This document shows positions 46,713 to 63,774 of a DNA stretch of 64,000 nucleotides, in pieces (positions within the stretch are counted from its first letter, which is position 1; each line of letters starts with the position of its first letter). Source of the DNA: Theristus sp. LFF4_11 (lineage: Eukaryota; Nematoda; Chromadorea; Monhysterida; Xyalidae); assembly GCA_030248135.1 (NCBI GenBank), contig JASANC010003363.1, forward strand, positions 23,247 through 87,246. The letters are read 5' to 3'. A program made the position numbers and the translations under genes. The notes under the pieces were generated by a model. That model was given only the letters and a program-made list of their open reading frames with translations. It was not told the origin of the DNA and did not search any database.

Positions 46713-47847
46713 CATTGCCTGCCAAAGTTGATCCATTGTTTTCCACGTTTTCAAATTGATTGATATTGATAATGTTGTTGTTGTTTTATTACCATCTTTG
46801 ATTGCCTCAATTTTTTTGTTTTTCCATGTTGTCAACGTTTTCTGTTGTTCGGTTTGCTGTATCTCTGTTTAGCTTTTGCGATAGCTGATTCCGTAGTTGC
46901 GTGATTCAATGTTTGTTTTGTAGTGTAGTGTGTTTTCAGCGTTTGTCTGTTTTTATCGCGTGTTCTGATTGTCTGTTGATTGACGAACCTGCCATGATGG
47001 AATTAAACTGTTCACCAAATTTTGCTGGTGGTCAATGTGTGATGTCCGATAAAAAAGTCGGTTCATAAATCCAAGTTTACATTCAATTAACATTTCATAT
47101 TTATTCCATTCGGGGGTAAAGTAAGGTCTGGACAACAACACAGCTAACGATTTTAGTTCACCTTGATCGATCTCACACAATAACTCGGTGGAAGAGTTTG
47201 AATGAAATCCTTTTTATACTGCGCCCGTATAGTGTTTGTTGGCTGCACGTGGAACGCTTTCTCATTGAAAAAAACAACGCATAACATTCCTCATTCCAGA
47301 TCGCAAGAGCAACAACAACAACGAGAACAACAGCAAAAAAAACAATTGGTAAAACTCAAAAACCGTACAAAACCACGGCAGCCTCGTCACGACAAAACGA
47401 AAACAGGTACGTTTTCAATGAACAAAACAGTAATATGTAAAATTACTCAACGTTTTGTACTGCGGATTGAATTTGAGTTGCATAATTAAGAGTTTGCAAA
47501 AGGTCTCCAGTTTCGTGAACTTTACGTGCGACACCAAATGCAATTCGCAGTAATCAGCGACTGCGTGCGACAACGTACTGACAAACATTATCTGAGAAAA
47601 TAAATCGACGATACAGCTTTATGACGATACGATTCAGCTAAATCCTGACAGGTTCCGAACATCTTACTGGATTGAAAACGCGGTCGTTTTAAAACAACAA
47701 AACAATAACAGTTGTATGTAGAATATGATGATAGAATGTGTGATTATTGATGGGACGCGTGCACGCACAGGCTGCACCTCCTTGCAACTCTCCAACATCA
47801 ACTTCTCCACCACTGTTCTCTTCCACTTTCCATCTCTCCACTCTCCT
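46713..47847. other. Spacer between the convergent PDS5 and CCHC/RGG genes
   Basis: One exon-like block at about 47300-47406 (acceptor ATTCCAG, donor GTACGT) encodes a Gln/Lys-rich peptide (QEQQQQREQQQKKQLVKLK) but links to nothing I can identify. Otherwise AT-rich. Confidence 0.3.
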
Positions 47848-49143
47848 CTACTGATTCGGACAGTCGCGCGCAAAATGGCCCGGCTGATTGCAGTTGTAGC
47901 ACTAAACGACAAATTCAACAACCAACTCTCTCTGTCTCTCTGCTTCTTTGTGCCAGGGCGAATCACCCAAAGCGTATGATTGGCTGCTGCTTCTGCGGCA
48001 CTGCAGCGGTTTCAGTGCAGCGTCCACGGCTTACCACACCGGGTCACCAACACCATTATGATAATAAAGTAAGCGTAATGATGAAATATAATACGAGATA
48101 TAAAGAGGTATGTAACAGGCAATGATATGAATCAATGTTGCTCAAGACTGGCAATTTTCTCCTGAACGGTGTTTCCCGTGGTCTCACTCTGAACCTGTTT
48201 ACCAGCGACTCTGTCTCGCAACTCATAGTTCTTTCCAGCCATTCTCATCATGCGTCAGCTGCAACACCAGACCAGCCGGCGAGCCGCATAACGACGACAA
48301 AGAACAGTGGAGGTCACTTGAACGCTGGCTGAGGACGGTGCCTGTGCTGCGAGCACGGTTGCTGTCTGTTGTGTCTACGTTTGAAGCACACTCACATTCG
48401 ATCCGCCTCTGCCGTATCCACCCCCACCACCGCCGTAGCCACCGCCACGGCCACCACCGAATCCACCCCCGCGGCCTCCACCGCCGCCGGCGCCGCCTCG
48501 TGTGCAGTCACGCGCGAAATGGCCCTCCTGGCCGCAGTTGTAGCACGCACCGCCTGCAATCCGGTGCTACGCATGTTTTTTTGTTGTCACTCAACGGGAA
48601 CTACACATTGCACATTGTATGGCATGCTTTGGGCGTTTATGAATGTGATTGAGTTTTGTTATCCTTTCATTGAACAACGACCATAAGTGATCTGCTACCA
48701 CAAGGAAACATAGCATGCAAACAGGGCTGGGTTGTCGTCTCGGCCAGCTGTTGGAGGTGGAAACCCCAGTGTTTTTGAATGGGTTGCATCACATGCACCG
48801 GTAAATGCTTAGAACGTAATAGTGAAAATGTTAGAAAGTTGATAAGAACGGTGTAAACAGAGCAACAAACCGCAGTGTTACCGATTGTTTCGTCATGCAG
48901 CTATCTATCTCGGTGAGGTGCAGAGTTGTTTTGTCAGTGCCACGACACGAACTCTCAGGATACTCTTGCAAACAAAGAAATCAAAAACCGACCGCGAGCA
49001 CCTCCTCCACCTCCTCCGTATCCGCCACGACCACCGCGGCCACCACCACGTCCCCCGTCACGACGTGGCTCCGTGCAGTTGCGCGAAATGTGCCCCGTCT
49101 GCTGACAGTTGTAGCACGTTACGTCGCCTCCACGATCGCCCAT
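47848..49143 (-). CDS. CCHC zinc-knuckle / RGG nucleic-acid-binding protein, 120 aa
   Basis: Three exons (49143-48993, 48553-48396, 47901-47848) join in phases 1 and 0. Each exon carries one zinc knuckle of the form CxxCxxxGHxxxx[29 protein letters not shown] and [14 protein letters not shown]. Knuckles 1-2 and 2-3 are separated by Gly/Arg/Tyr-rich RGG linkers. The protein ends PNQ directly after the third knuckle. This layout resembles CNBP/Gis2-type and glycine-rich zinc-knuckle proteins that bind single-stranded nucleic acids, but with only three knuckles and longer RGG spacers. No helicase domain is present, which excludes a full Vasa/GLH protein. Transcribed divergently from the ubinuclein gene. 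Confidence 0.85.
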
Positions 49144-50049
49144 GATTGATGAGTGGATTGGATTGCTTGTGGATTTATTTGGATATTGGATGGAAATCGA
49201 GATGAAAATTATGGAATGAATCCGCCGGAAACTGTGGTTGATCGTTGTTGTAATAATGGTATGTTGCTTAATTGAGGAAAAACTGTGTCAGACGTTGCCA
49301 CGCTCACACACACACACACGACGACGCTCCACACACACGCACGACTGCCGCACTGTCGCGATTGTTGCTGCAAAACAATTTGAACACTGAGCAAACAGCA
49401 TGACATAACAAACAAGAAACAGTGCTCGCACTACTTGTGAGACCATCGGCGGTTCAAGTTGAGCCACAAAAAAGGTTTGCGAAAGGGAGCCATTCAGACA
49501 AGTTGAAATGAAAGCACTTGGCTAACGTCCAACATGTCTGATGATGAACAACGAAAATGGCGTTCGGTATGATAACGCATGTGGAATCATCCGGTTGGCG
49601 TTTCCAATACATGACTTGGCTCGTTTCAATGTTTTACACCGCAGGTCTTCTTGAACTTAACGGTGTTTACACTTGGGATAACGCACTTTATTAAAAATGA
49701 AACATTTCCCGTGTTTCTGCAGTTTATATTGCGCTTACCCGCTGCATGTTTGCAGTGTTTCACCATATAGCTAACGTTTCATCTTCATACTGCTGTCCGC
49801 CACGCACAGCCAATGATTGATGCTGTCACGTGACCTAATGGCGGGCTCTCAAACCGTGTACCGATTGCCTCTGCGTGTGTTACAGAATGTGCTCACAGCT
49901 CGTCTCACTCCCAGTCTTTCTCTGTGTCATTTCTCGGCAAAATTCTGTTTCGCGCGAATTACGTGAACAATCTGATTGATTTCCACTGAGAACACGGCCA
50001 CATTCGTGCGCAGGCTGATCGGGCGGATCGGAGGGCGTGTGCGTGAAGC
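49144..50049. promoter_or_regulatory. Shared divergent upstream region of the CCHC/RGG and ubinuclein genes
   Basis: About 900 bp separate two opposite start codons. A CA/TG-rich stretch (ACACACACACGACGACG, about 49307) and CAAT-like words are present, but no motif decides a promoter. Confidence 0.3.
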
Positions 50050-55678
<5,629 letters not shown>

Positions 55679-56668
55679 ATAGAGCGCTTGCTGTGCGTGT
55701 TCCTTGCTGTCACTGCTGCTGCTTGTGTTTCGTTGCACTATTGCATTTCAGTTCACGGATGCTGATTTTCTCTGCAATTTCATGCGAATCTAACTGTTTC
55801 TAATGACAATCGTTTGCATGTTATTTCTTTTGAATAAGAACACATTCTACCTGGAGCATGTCTCACTTCGGTGTTAGTCAGTATTGTATGGGATTTAGTA
55901 TGAACTAACGTCACCGTATGTCTCGCTTTTTGCACACTATAATTTTGATTGTTGCACCAGTTTTATTTTGTTTTGTTTGTTTGTTTTTTTAACCGTCGCC
56001 TCGCTCGTTGGCAATTGTTGGTGTAACTCAGAGCGCTTCTGCCCAATTTTGAGTAACTCGACGTTGATTTGCTTGGTTTACTGATGGATGAGTGATGAAT
56101 ACTTCAGTCGATCGATATCAGATATCACGTTTGCACTGAGTAGAAAAGCAGTAGCACACATCGCTTTGTAGAAAACTAAAATGTATATTATCTGTTAGTT
56201 TTGTGAAATGCTGACATGCTGTGCGGTGGACTAGTCGGATTTTTTTATCCAACATGTGTTTTTTCTGTTTTAAGCAAGTGCTGTGGTTCTTCTGTGGTTT
56301 CTTCTTTGAAACGACTATTCTTTTGCATTTTACTCATTGATTTCTTACTGGTTTTGAAACGTTTTCAATTCGCAATTGCTGAAACTGAACTAAAAAAAAA
56401 TAAAATTCGTTTGACCTTATTACAGATATCGATAAACATTTCTTGGACGTCACAAAACAATGCAGTAAAGCAATGTAAGCATAATCACGTTTACAATTAT
56501 TAGCACAGTTGCAATCAGTGGCAGTAACAATTAGAATTAGGTATTAATAGTTGATATTTACTACCAGGTTAGAAGCAGAAAAAGTGTTGAACGTTGACAT
56601 TCTTCAGGCAATCCTCGTGCTCGTTCGTGTTGCCGGCGGCGCAATTTGGGTTGGTGGACATTTAAAAC
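55679..56668. other. Spacer between ubinuclein and the 354-aa gene
   Basis: T-rich 3' flank and upstream region; I see no exons or repeats here. Confidence 0.4.
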
Positions 56669-57992
56669 ATGGATGATAATCTTGCAAAATTGTGCGTTGT
56701 TTCGTGGACATAACAACGAACGTGCAAAGTTTGCAGACAGTCGTTAGCGAGCCTGCTGGCAGCGTTGGTTGAGCAGTATGATCGGAATACGGACGAGGTG
56801 AAGCAGCGGATGAATGCCGGTGTGTTCGTGGTGCGCGTGCTCAACGCAAACGTGCTGCCGTTGTTCAACAACAAGGCGCCGAGTGCACTCACGGACAGGC
56901 AAGACACTGCAGACACTGCACCGTCAACAAGTGGCCGTCAACTCTTGCGTAACAGTGTGTCAGTACGCAGCTTCTAACAAAATCACCCATTTCCAGCATG
57001 CTGCTGGACTGTGCCCGGAGTTGTGCTGATCTGACCAATGAGCGCATCTTCAACACGGTGCTGCAAGCGTACGAACATTTGGACAAACAGAAATTGAACA
57101 GAGGCCAACCACAGGCGCACGTGTGCACTGCAACATCGGCCGCAGCAAGCAGCAACGCACCAGCGAACTATAGCACTGCTGGCAAGACAAGCACGCCACA
57201 ACAACAGCTGACAACAGCCAATGACACGGCCAGTTCAAATCAACCATCGACGTCAGCCAATCAGCAGCGATTTGTGAATGCAGCGCTCAATGTGTCCAGC
57301 AGCGGTGCAGCCACGCATGAACACGAGGCGCACAGCAACGCGAGTCAGCTGCAGTACAGCGCAGAGCTGCTGAGCAGCCTTGGCCTGCCGCTGAACGCAA
57401 CCGCTGAAATGGTGCACACTGTCGTGCAGGTGCGTCTGGCCTGTCTCCGTCATTTTCACTGTCCGTTGACAACACACGCGAATCTGTACAATGCCTGTTG
57501 TTCTGTGTGCCAATAAGCTGTAAATGCGATCTGATTGTTCATCAGGAGCTGCAGCAATATCTACCGGTGAACATGCGCAATGTGCCAGTGCCGAAGCAAG
57601 CACAGTGCAGCACAGCGCCATGCAAACGTGCCACTGCCGTTTCTCCGCCACGCCCGCCAGCACAAGCAGTGGCGTTTCAAACGCCGCCCAAGCCGAGCAC
57701 GCCGAGTCGTCTGGTGAGCCCGGGCGTCACTGTGAACATTTCACCGGCTTCACAAGTGGCCACCGGCAGTGCTCGTCTCAGCAGCCGTCACGCACAGCAG
57801 CAGGCGTACGCAGCTGCACAGCAGGCGACCACTGGTCAAAGTTCAAAAGCAACCAATCAACACGCTGCCACTGGCAGGCAACCAGAGCAGATGGGCAGAG
57901 GACAGCAACAGCAACAACCGCAACAACAGCCAACTGAGCAACAGTACTGGCAATGGTATCCACAGGCGGCATATCGCCATCGCCACCAGTGA
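56669..57992 (+). CDS. Helical N-terminus / Gln-Ser-rich protein of unknown family, 354 aa
   Basis: Four exons (56669-56691, 56737-56898, 56997-57429, 57546-57992). Intron 1 is only 45 bp. Intron 2 starts with a GC donor (GACAG|GCAAGA), the only choice that keeps the frame open. Residues 1-100 form a predicted helical domain (MDDNLAKLQSLASLLAALVEQY, KQRMNAGVFVVRVLNANVL, CARSCADLTNERIFNTVLQ, YEHLDKQKLNRG), with heptad-like leucines suggesting a small coiled-coil or adaptor fold. Residues 105 onward are Gln/Ser/Thr/Ala-rich and disordered, interrupted by a short helix (LLSSLGLPLNATAEMVHTVVQELQ...), and end in a QQQ-rich tail. There is no signal peptide or membrane span. A nuclear or scaffold role is only a guess from composition. 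It lies 1 kb downstream of ubinuclein on the same strand. Confidence 0.7.
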
Positions 57993-59284
57993 TCGGCATT
58001 AGCTCACGCTCACACAGCGCGTCCTTTTCAGTTTACTTTTTCTCTTCGCTTTAAAATTAATACTGTAATTGCAATTCTGATGATCTTGTGATACTTTGGC
58101 TGGAACACAATTTTGAACGAATTGTGATGAATCTGATGATAAAAGTACAAATTTGGAGAGAGACGCCAGTTTTTATTGCTTTCATTCGGTTATTCCAAGC
58201 CACGTGACCCCGTACACGTTATTGGTGAACTTTTCATATTCGCAACAGCGGGCATATTATTGCAAGCAACCATTTTTGTTGTAAACCTCGGTGATAGATC
58301 TAAAAGCTGAGAAAATATATACAGGGTGGGCCAGAAACAGTGGGTCACATTTTGAAACGTACAACATACCCGAGCACCAACTTAGATCTGTGCAAAATTT
58401 TAGCTTAATTGAAGAAAAACAAATTGAGTTCATAACGATTTCCGACGAAAAAAAAATTACTAGACAGGCTTTTAACCTAGTTTTTAAAAATCCAATAAAA
58501 ACCAGGTTTTTCAAATTTGTTCTGTTGAACACGTCAATTTGATTGAAATTTTGCACAGATCTAAGTTAGACCTTTGGTTATGTTTGTATTAAATTTCAGC
58601 AGAATTGGCGAAACGGTTGAAGAGTTCTAGGCAATCAAAATGTGCTCTCTGGTCTACCCTCACCCTGTATATGTGTGTGTGACGACGAAAATGAGAATAT
58701 TGTTGACTTGTTTTTATGTATCATCAGCCAGCCGCTGCACTGTTGCAGTTTTTGCGTTCCTTTTTACAATGAACGTGCAAGTCGTGGTGCGTCTCGTTTC
58801 TCTCACGTGTTCAGCGTTGTGTTTTTTCAGTTTCTATTTCACATATCGATCAGTATCTCATCAGGGTAAAAGAACGCACGTTTAGTGATGAAAAGTTTTA
58901 CTTGCCAGTTGCGACTGAATGAGATTTATTGCAACACTTCAGTGAAAAATCACGTGGCGTTTTTTTAATTGAATCAGAATCATCATCAAAATCAGATTAT
59001 AATCAAACTGATTTATCTGCCGACGACGTAACCCTTCTGCGACACTTGTATAAATCACATCACAAGCCAAGGCTGAAACAAGAGATTTTTATCAGTTTCT
59101 TTATTTTTTTCAGAAGCAGTTTGCATTCAGTTTAAAACAAGGAACAAAACTATTTACTTTCAGGGGTAAACGTGCCAAGGTGCGTTGAGTGGTGCACTTG
59201 CGTTTGGCCGAACGAACGCGGTGCCACTGAATGGACTGGCGACTGTTGATCTGATCTAATTTTCTTTGCCCTCCCAAAGCAGCA
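57993..59284. other. Spacer containing a mariner-type MITE
   Basis: Apart from the element at 58322-58667 nothing is supported; frames in 58640-58900 are T-rich and lack splice partners. Confidence 0.4.
58322..58667. mobile_element. Tc1/mariner-type MITE with TA duplication
   Basis: CAGGGTGGGCCAGAAACAG at left and TCTGGTCTACCCTCACCCTG at right (inverse CAGGGTGAGGGTAGACCAGA), each flanked by TA. Internal GATCTAAGTT words are themselves inverted (AACTTAGATCTGTGCAAAAT near 58380; TTTGCACAGATCTAAGTTA near 58552). Confidence 0.85.
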
Positions 59285-62200
59285 ATGATGCAGCTGCCAC
59301 AGTGGACGCGTTGTTGCATTGTTGTGTGCATTCTTCTGGTGTGCCATGCCCGATTCAATCACAATGCTGAGTTCACGGACGCTGAATTGCAGCTGCTGAC
59401 GGCCTTGTTCAGTCCGCACTTGGAGTACAGCGAGAAATTGCACCGCGCTCACCAGTACGATGTTTCGAAGGTTCACTGTTTGTTCTGTTGTATTGTACAG
59501 CCAATCGCGGTTTTTGTGTTTTCTGTATTTGTGGGTCTCAGACATTTGAAAGTTTTAGGTTAACGATGCTGACCAACTGATAAAGGACATCAACAACATG
59601 AAGCAAATATACGCAGACGCAACAATGTGCATGCATGAGAATCAGGAGGAATGGAGAATCCAAGAGGCCGTTCGCTCCAACTATTTGGCTGCCGTTAAGA
59701 AGTTGAAACGAATGAAGAACATTGTTGACCCGAAAAGTACAGTCAGTGTTGCATTCACCTTTTTGTCTTTTTGATTTGGCTATCTGACTGACCAAACTTG
59801 AATGTGCCATGCCATTTTTGCAGCTGCGTTCGCGCGTGTGTTCAACCGACAGACGAGCACGCTCAGTGTGTACAAGCTGGAAGGGTTGCATGAAGAGCCA
59901 GTGCCCACAGTGGAAGCGCTCGAAGGTGCCTCTTATCCGATGGTGTCACACAACTGGAAGCACATCAGGTGCTGTGACAGCCATTGAACGCAACGTTTTT
60001 TTTAATTTCAAATTTCTTATGCCGTTATGCTTGTGGTTGTCGCTCGCAGCGCCAACGTCATTCGTGTGCCATTCTCGCGCGGTGACACGTTGATCGCGCA
60101 AACACGCAACTTCACAACGCACGACTCGGAGCATTGGCGACTGGCGAGCTTCTGGACGCACAACGGCCTCGACCACGGGGTGCTCACCATGTTGCACACT
60201 GCAAAGCGAACGAACGCCATCATGCACTACACGAACTATCAGATTGTGGTTCGTTGATCGAGTTTTTCTGAGTCTTGATTGCTTCGTTTGTTTGGTGATT
60301 TTTATTGTTGTTGTCACAAGCTTCATGCATACCGGACCACGGTGTGGTGGAACATGGTGAGCGTGCGGCCATGAGCTACACCGTGACGGGAGCTTTGCTG
60401 CAACGTGCAGTGTGCGCCGCATGGGCGCAGGCGCACCACGTTGCACGCGAATATTTCCTTCAAATGTCCGATCGTAATTTACGCAGTGTGAACGTTGTGA
60501 ACATTGAGAACTCATAAGAGGCCACGACTGCAGATCTGCGGCGGCATGGACCACGAACACCGAACGATGCTGTCGAGTTGCCTCGATCGTCGCACCGACG
60601 AAGCACCGGAGCGGCAGCCGCAACTGCACACGGCGCTGCCTGGTGCGTTCACGGTTTCCATTGTCAAACAACGATCATTCTTTAAAAGTTTCAGTGCACC
60701 GCGTTTTTTATGTTCGTTTATGATTTGTTGAGCCTTGTATGACGCGGCAAACAGAATGTGGAGCTTTCAAGATGTAAACTGTTCAGCAATGACGCACCGG
60801 CGCACAGGAGCATGTGCCTCTGCAGTGCATTACAAGAACGTCTACGTGTTTGGCGCCGTTGACTTGCATCATGTGGACATCGACGATGGTGCAGCGTTCT
60901 GGAAAAGTTGTACGTCAACATAAGGCCATGTTATGTTCGGTTGAATGATTGATCTGTTGATTGCGTCAGTTGTGTTGTTTGAAGTCTCTAAAGCACGTTC
61001 ACATTGCTTCAGGGCCACAAGCGACCGTCAGTGGACATTCGGAGGTGCTCGTTTATGAGACAAAAAAGTGGCGAACACTCGCTCCCATGAGGCATCCGCG
61101 TCTCTTGGCACAGGCCGCCAGCGTCGGTCGGTGTTCGCTTTCGCTTGATCTTCTCAACGCGGAAACACCATTTAGTTTTTCGTCCGTATGCACAAACGTC
61201 GTTCTAAATCCCGTGCGCAAACTAATCGTGTCCGTAATGCATTAAGATAGCACACACGACACGATTTCTAAATCGCGTGGCCATTTTTTGCGTGTCGTGT
61301 CCGTGCGTACGCACAAAAAACTAATTGCTAAACGCGCCTTCATTTTGACACACGTCTCTCCGATAAACAAAAAAACTTCATGCGACTTTCAGATGATTAC
61401 ATTTACGTGTGCGGTGGCATCAAGACTTTTAAAGAGCGGGCGTGCTCCATCTGTGAGCGCTACAGGCCAAGGGTGAGTGTTTCAGAATTCTGCAGTGTTT
61501 GGGCGTTTGTGCGCGCGTGGCCTTATTTTGTGACGCTGTTCGCAGTCGGACGAGTGGACGACGATCGGTGCGATGTCCGAGCGGCGCATGCTGCACAATC
61601 TGCTGGTGCTTGATGAGCTGCTGTTTGTGGTCGGCGGCAGCGACATGCGCCACGATCGCACCAACAAGCGACTGCCCCGCGCCGTGCAGATGTTGGACAC
61701 GTCCGTGGAGAACGCCCATTGGGTGACACTCGACGGACGCCTGCTCAGCGGACACTATGACTCCGTCGTCGCACTCTCGCACCACTTCGAGTATGGGTTT
61801 TTTGCAGAAAAACGTCGGGTTTTTGCAGAAATTTTGGAGCGTTTGCAGAAATTGTTTAGCAGATTTCTGCAAATTGCAGAAACAAATTTGCATGCAAACT
61901 TTGGTTCTGCAATATTCATTTTGTGCTTGGCATTTGACTGAGGTTTCACATCAATATGGAAGAAATTTCAAATAGTTTTTTTTGTCAAAAACAGCTGTTT
62001 CGGCGGTTGCTGTAGCGCAATGATTGGCGTTTTGTTTTGCCTTCGTAAATAAAATCTGAGTATTTCGAATTCGAAAAATAAAACAGAATCAAGAATCAAA
62101 TCAAATCAAAAGTTATTGTGTGCTGTTAGGCTTTCTGTTTGGAATTAGAATGATGTGATCCATCAACCACACAACAGAAGATGCAAAAATAAGACATTGG

Positions 62201-63774
62201 CGGAGGTGCGCAAGTTTGTCGTCGAGCTTGTCGAGAATCTCAGCAACCGATTCGAAGACGTGCACAGCGTTCTCAAAATATTCAGGCTGCCAAAATATTC
62301 TACCGTCTGAGACAGATGGCTCTGAACAGCTGCTGGCGTACGAAAATGCCGATCTGCTGTATCTGCACCAGTTTTATTCATTCATTTTGCCGACAACGGC
62401 AGTGTCGCTGACGAATGGAAACGATTCAAATGCGAACGAATTCAATTCCCTGGTCCGCTTTGATTGCGGAATTTGAGCAATGAGGGTTTGAATTTGAAAC
62501 GAATGATTGGTGATTTGGTTGGTTTAGCAATCTGGCTTGGGTTTGGTGTTACGTTTTTCTGAATCTTTGAAAAATTCTGCGGTGCAACTGGCAATTGCAA
62601 TTCTGAGCATCGTTAAAACATGATGCTCAGAACGAAAAAAAAATAACATAAAACAAGCACAAAAACCATTTTCATCATGTTTTTGAAATTTGCAGAAACC
62701 AAATTTCATTTGCAGATTTTTTTGCCTAATTTCTGCAAATTGCAGAACCGACTTTTTGAAAAAAAACTTAGCTTCGAGTCGTTGCTGATTTTTCGAATTA
62801 TCTCATGACCTGCTTTCGTTCAATTTTCTCTCACAAATGGTTTTCAGTGGCAAGTGTTGTTTTGTAGTCTCCCGTGGAACGTATCACTGAGCGAGGTAGA
62901 AGAGCAGTGCAAAGAGAGTGATGAGAAGCATCGTGAACAACGGCATGACGCGGGCGATGAGCACGAGGAGGATGAGCATGAGGAGGATGAGGACGACGAG
63001 GACCCCGAGGCGCCTGACCTGGACATGTTCGACGAGCTGATGGCTCGCGACGACGTCGACGCAGCACCCCCTGAGTCGCCGTGGTACACGCTGGAGCGGC
63101 CGCAGCCGCAGGGCAGTGCGACGCCGCCCGTGCACGGTTTCACACCGGCGATCGCACTCAAGCTGACACCCGAGGAACGGCCGCACATTGCGACCGCGAT
63201 ATTCTCGGCCTTCAACTACGAAGTGGACCGCGACTGCACGGACATCGACAAGATCAGACAGGACATCGAGTCGCTGATGCGTGTCGTCGGTTATTTCTCG
63301 AAATATGAACAGACGTCCGACAACAACGCGGTCAAGATGCGATTCGAGAAGCAACTGCGGCGCAATCTCGCTGCCGCGATGCACCACTTTGTCAGTCTCA
63401 ACGAGCAGCAACTGTACGCTTCCGAGCACAAGCGCGAGGACGGCCGTGCGTCCGTCGATGGGTTGGATTCCCCGGAACGAGACGTGTTCGTTGGCAAGGT
63501 GCTGATGAATGAGCTGCAGTCGGAGTTTGCTGTCATCGAGCGCATGGCACACCAAATCTTCGCGCTCGTCATACTCGGCAGCGGCCTCGCGTTCCTCGTG
63601 TTCGTTGGCTTCGCTGTCTTCAAATTCGTCAGCTGGAAGCGAGGCAGGTCCAATAACAAGCCGAGAGTAAAAACGAAAACCAAATTGGTGAAATCGAAAC
63701 ACCGCAACGCCAGCAACAGTCACGTTACCCGTGCGATTCATGAACAACGACAGCAAAATGGTCTGTGTTATTAG
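59285..63774 (+). CDS. Kelch-repeat single-pass membrane protein, 864 aa, 13 exons
   Basis: Exons: 59285-59470, 59559-59736, 59824-59968, 60050-60248, 60321-60356, 60411-60485, 60534-60642, 60733-60906, 61013-61126, 61393-61472, 61546-61790, 62178-62304, 62848-63774. Residues 1-22 are a signal peptide (CCIVVCILLVCHA). Residues 25-236 are a helical then mixed ectodomain with no family I know. About 237-510 are kelch blades: RTTVWWNM...VIYAICGG; ALYDAANRMWSF...VYVFGAV; LVYETKKWRTLAPM; DDYIYVCGG; DEWTTIGAM...LLFVVGG. Then come NKT, a Glu/Asp-rich stretch, a helical region, one membrane span (about 791-815, FALVILGSGLAFLVFVGF) and a basic tail. Predicted topology is type I with extracellular kelch. 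Kelch proteins are usually cytosolic, so the combination is odd. The joins at exons 12-13 rest on phase and consensus only; the two ends could be separate genes. Confidence 0.75.

Noticed and set aside
48135..48332. Possible extra exon between zinc knuckles 2 and 3
   Set aside because: No CCHC or RGG content on the minus strand, and exons 2 and 3 already join in phase 0.
62868..62900. Direct splice of kelch exon 11 to an acceptor at 62867 (skipping exon 12)
   Set aside because: Phase also works, but the TTTTCAG acceptor at 62847 joined through exon 12 is a better consensus and retains coding sequence with an N-glycosylation site; kept only as a possible isoform.
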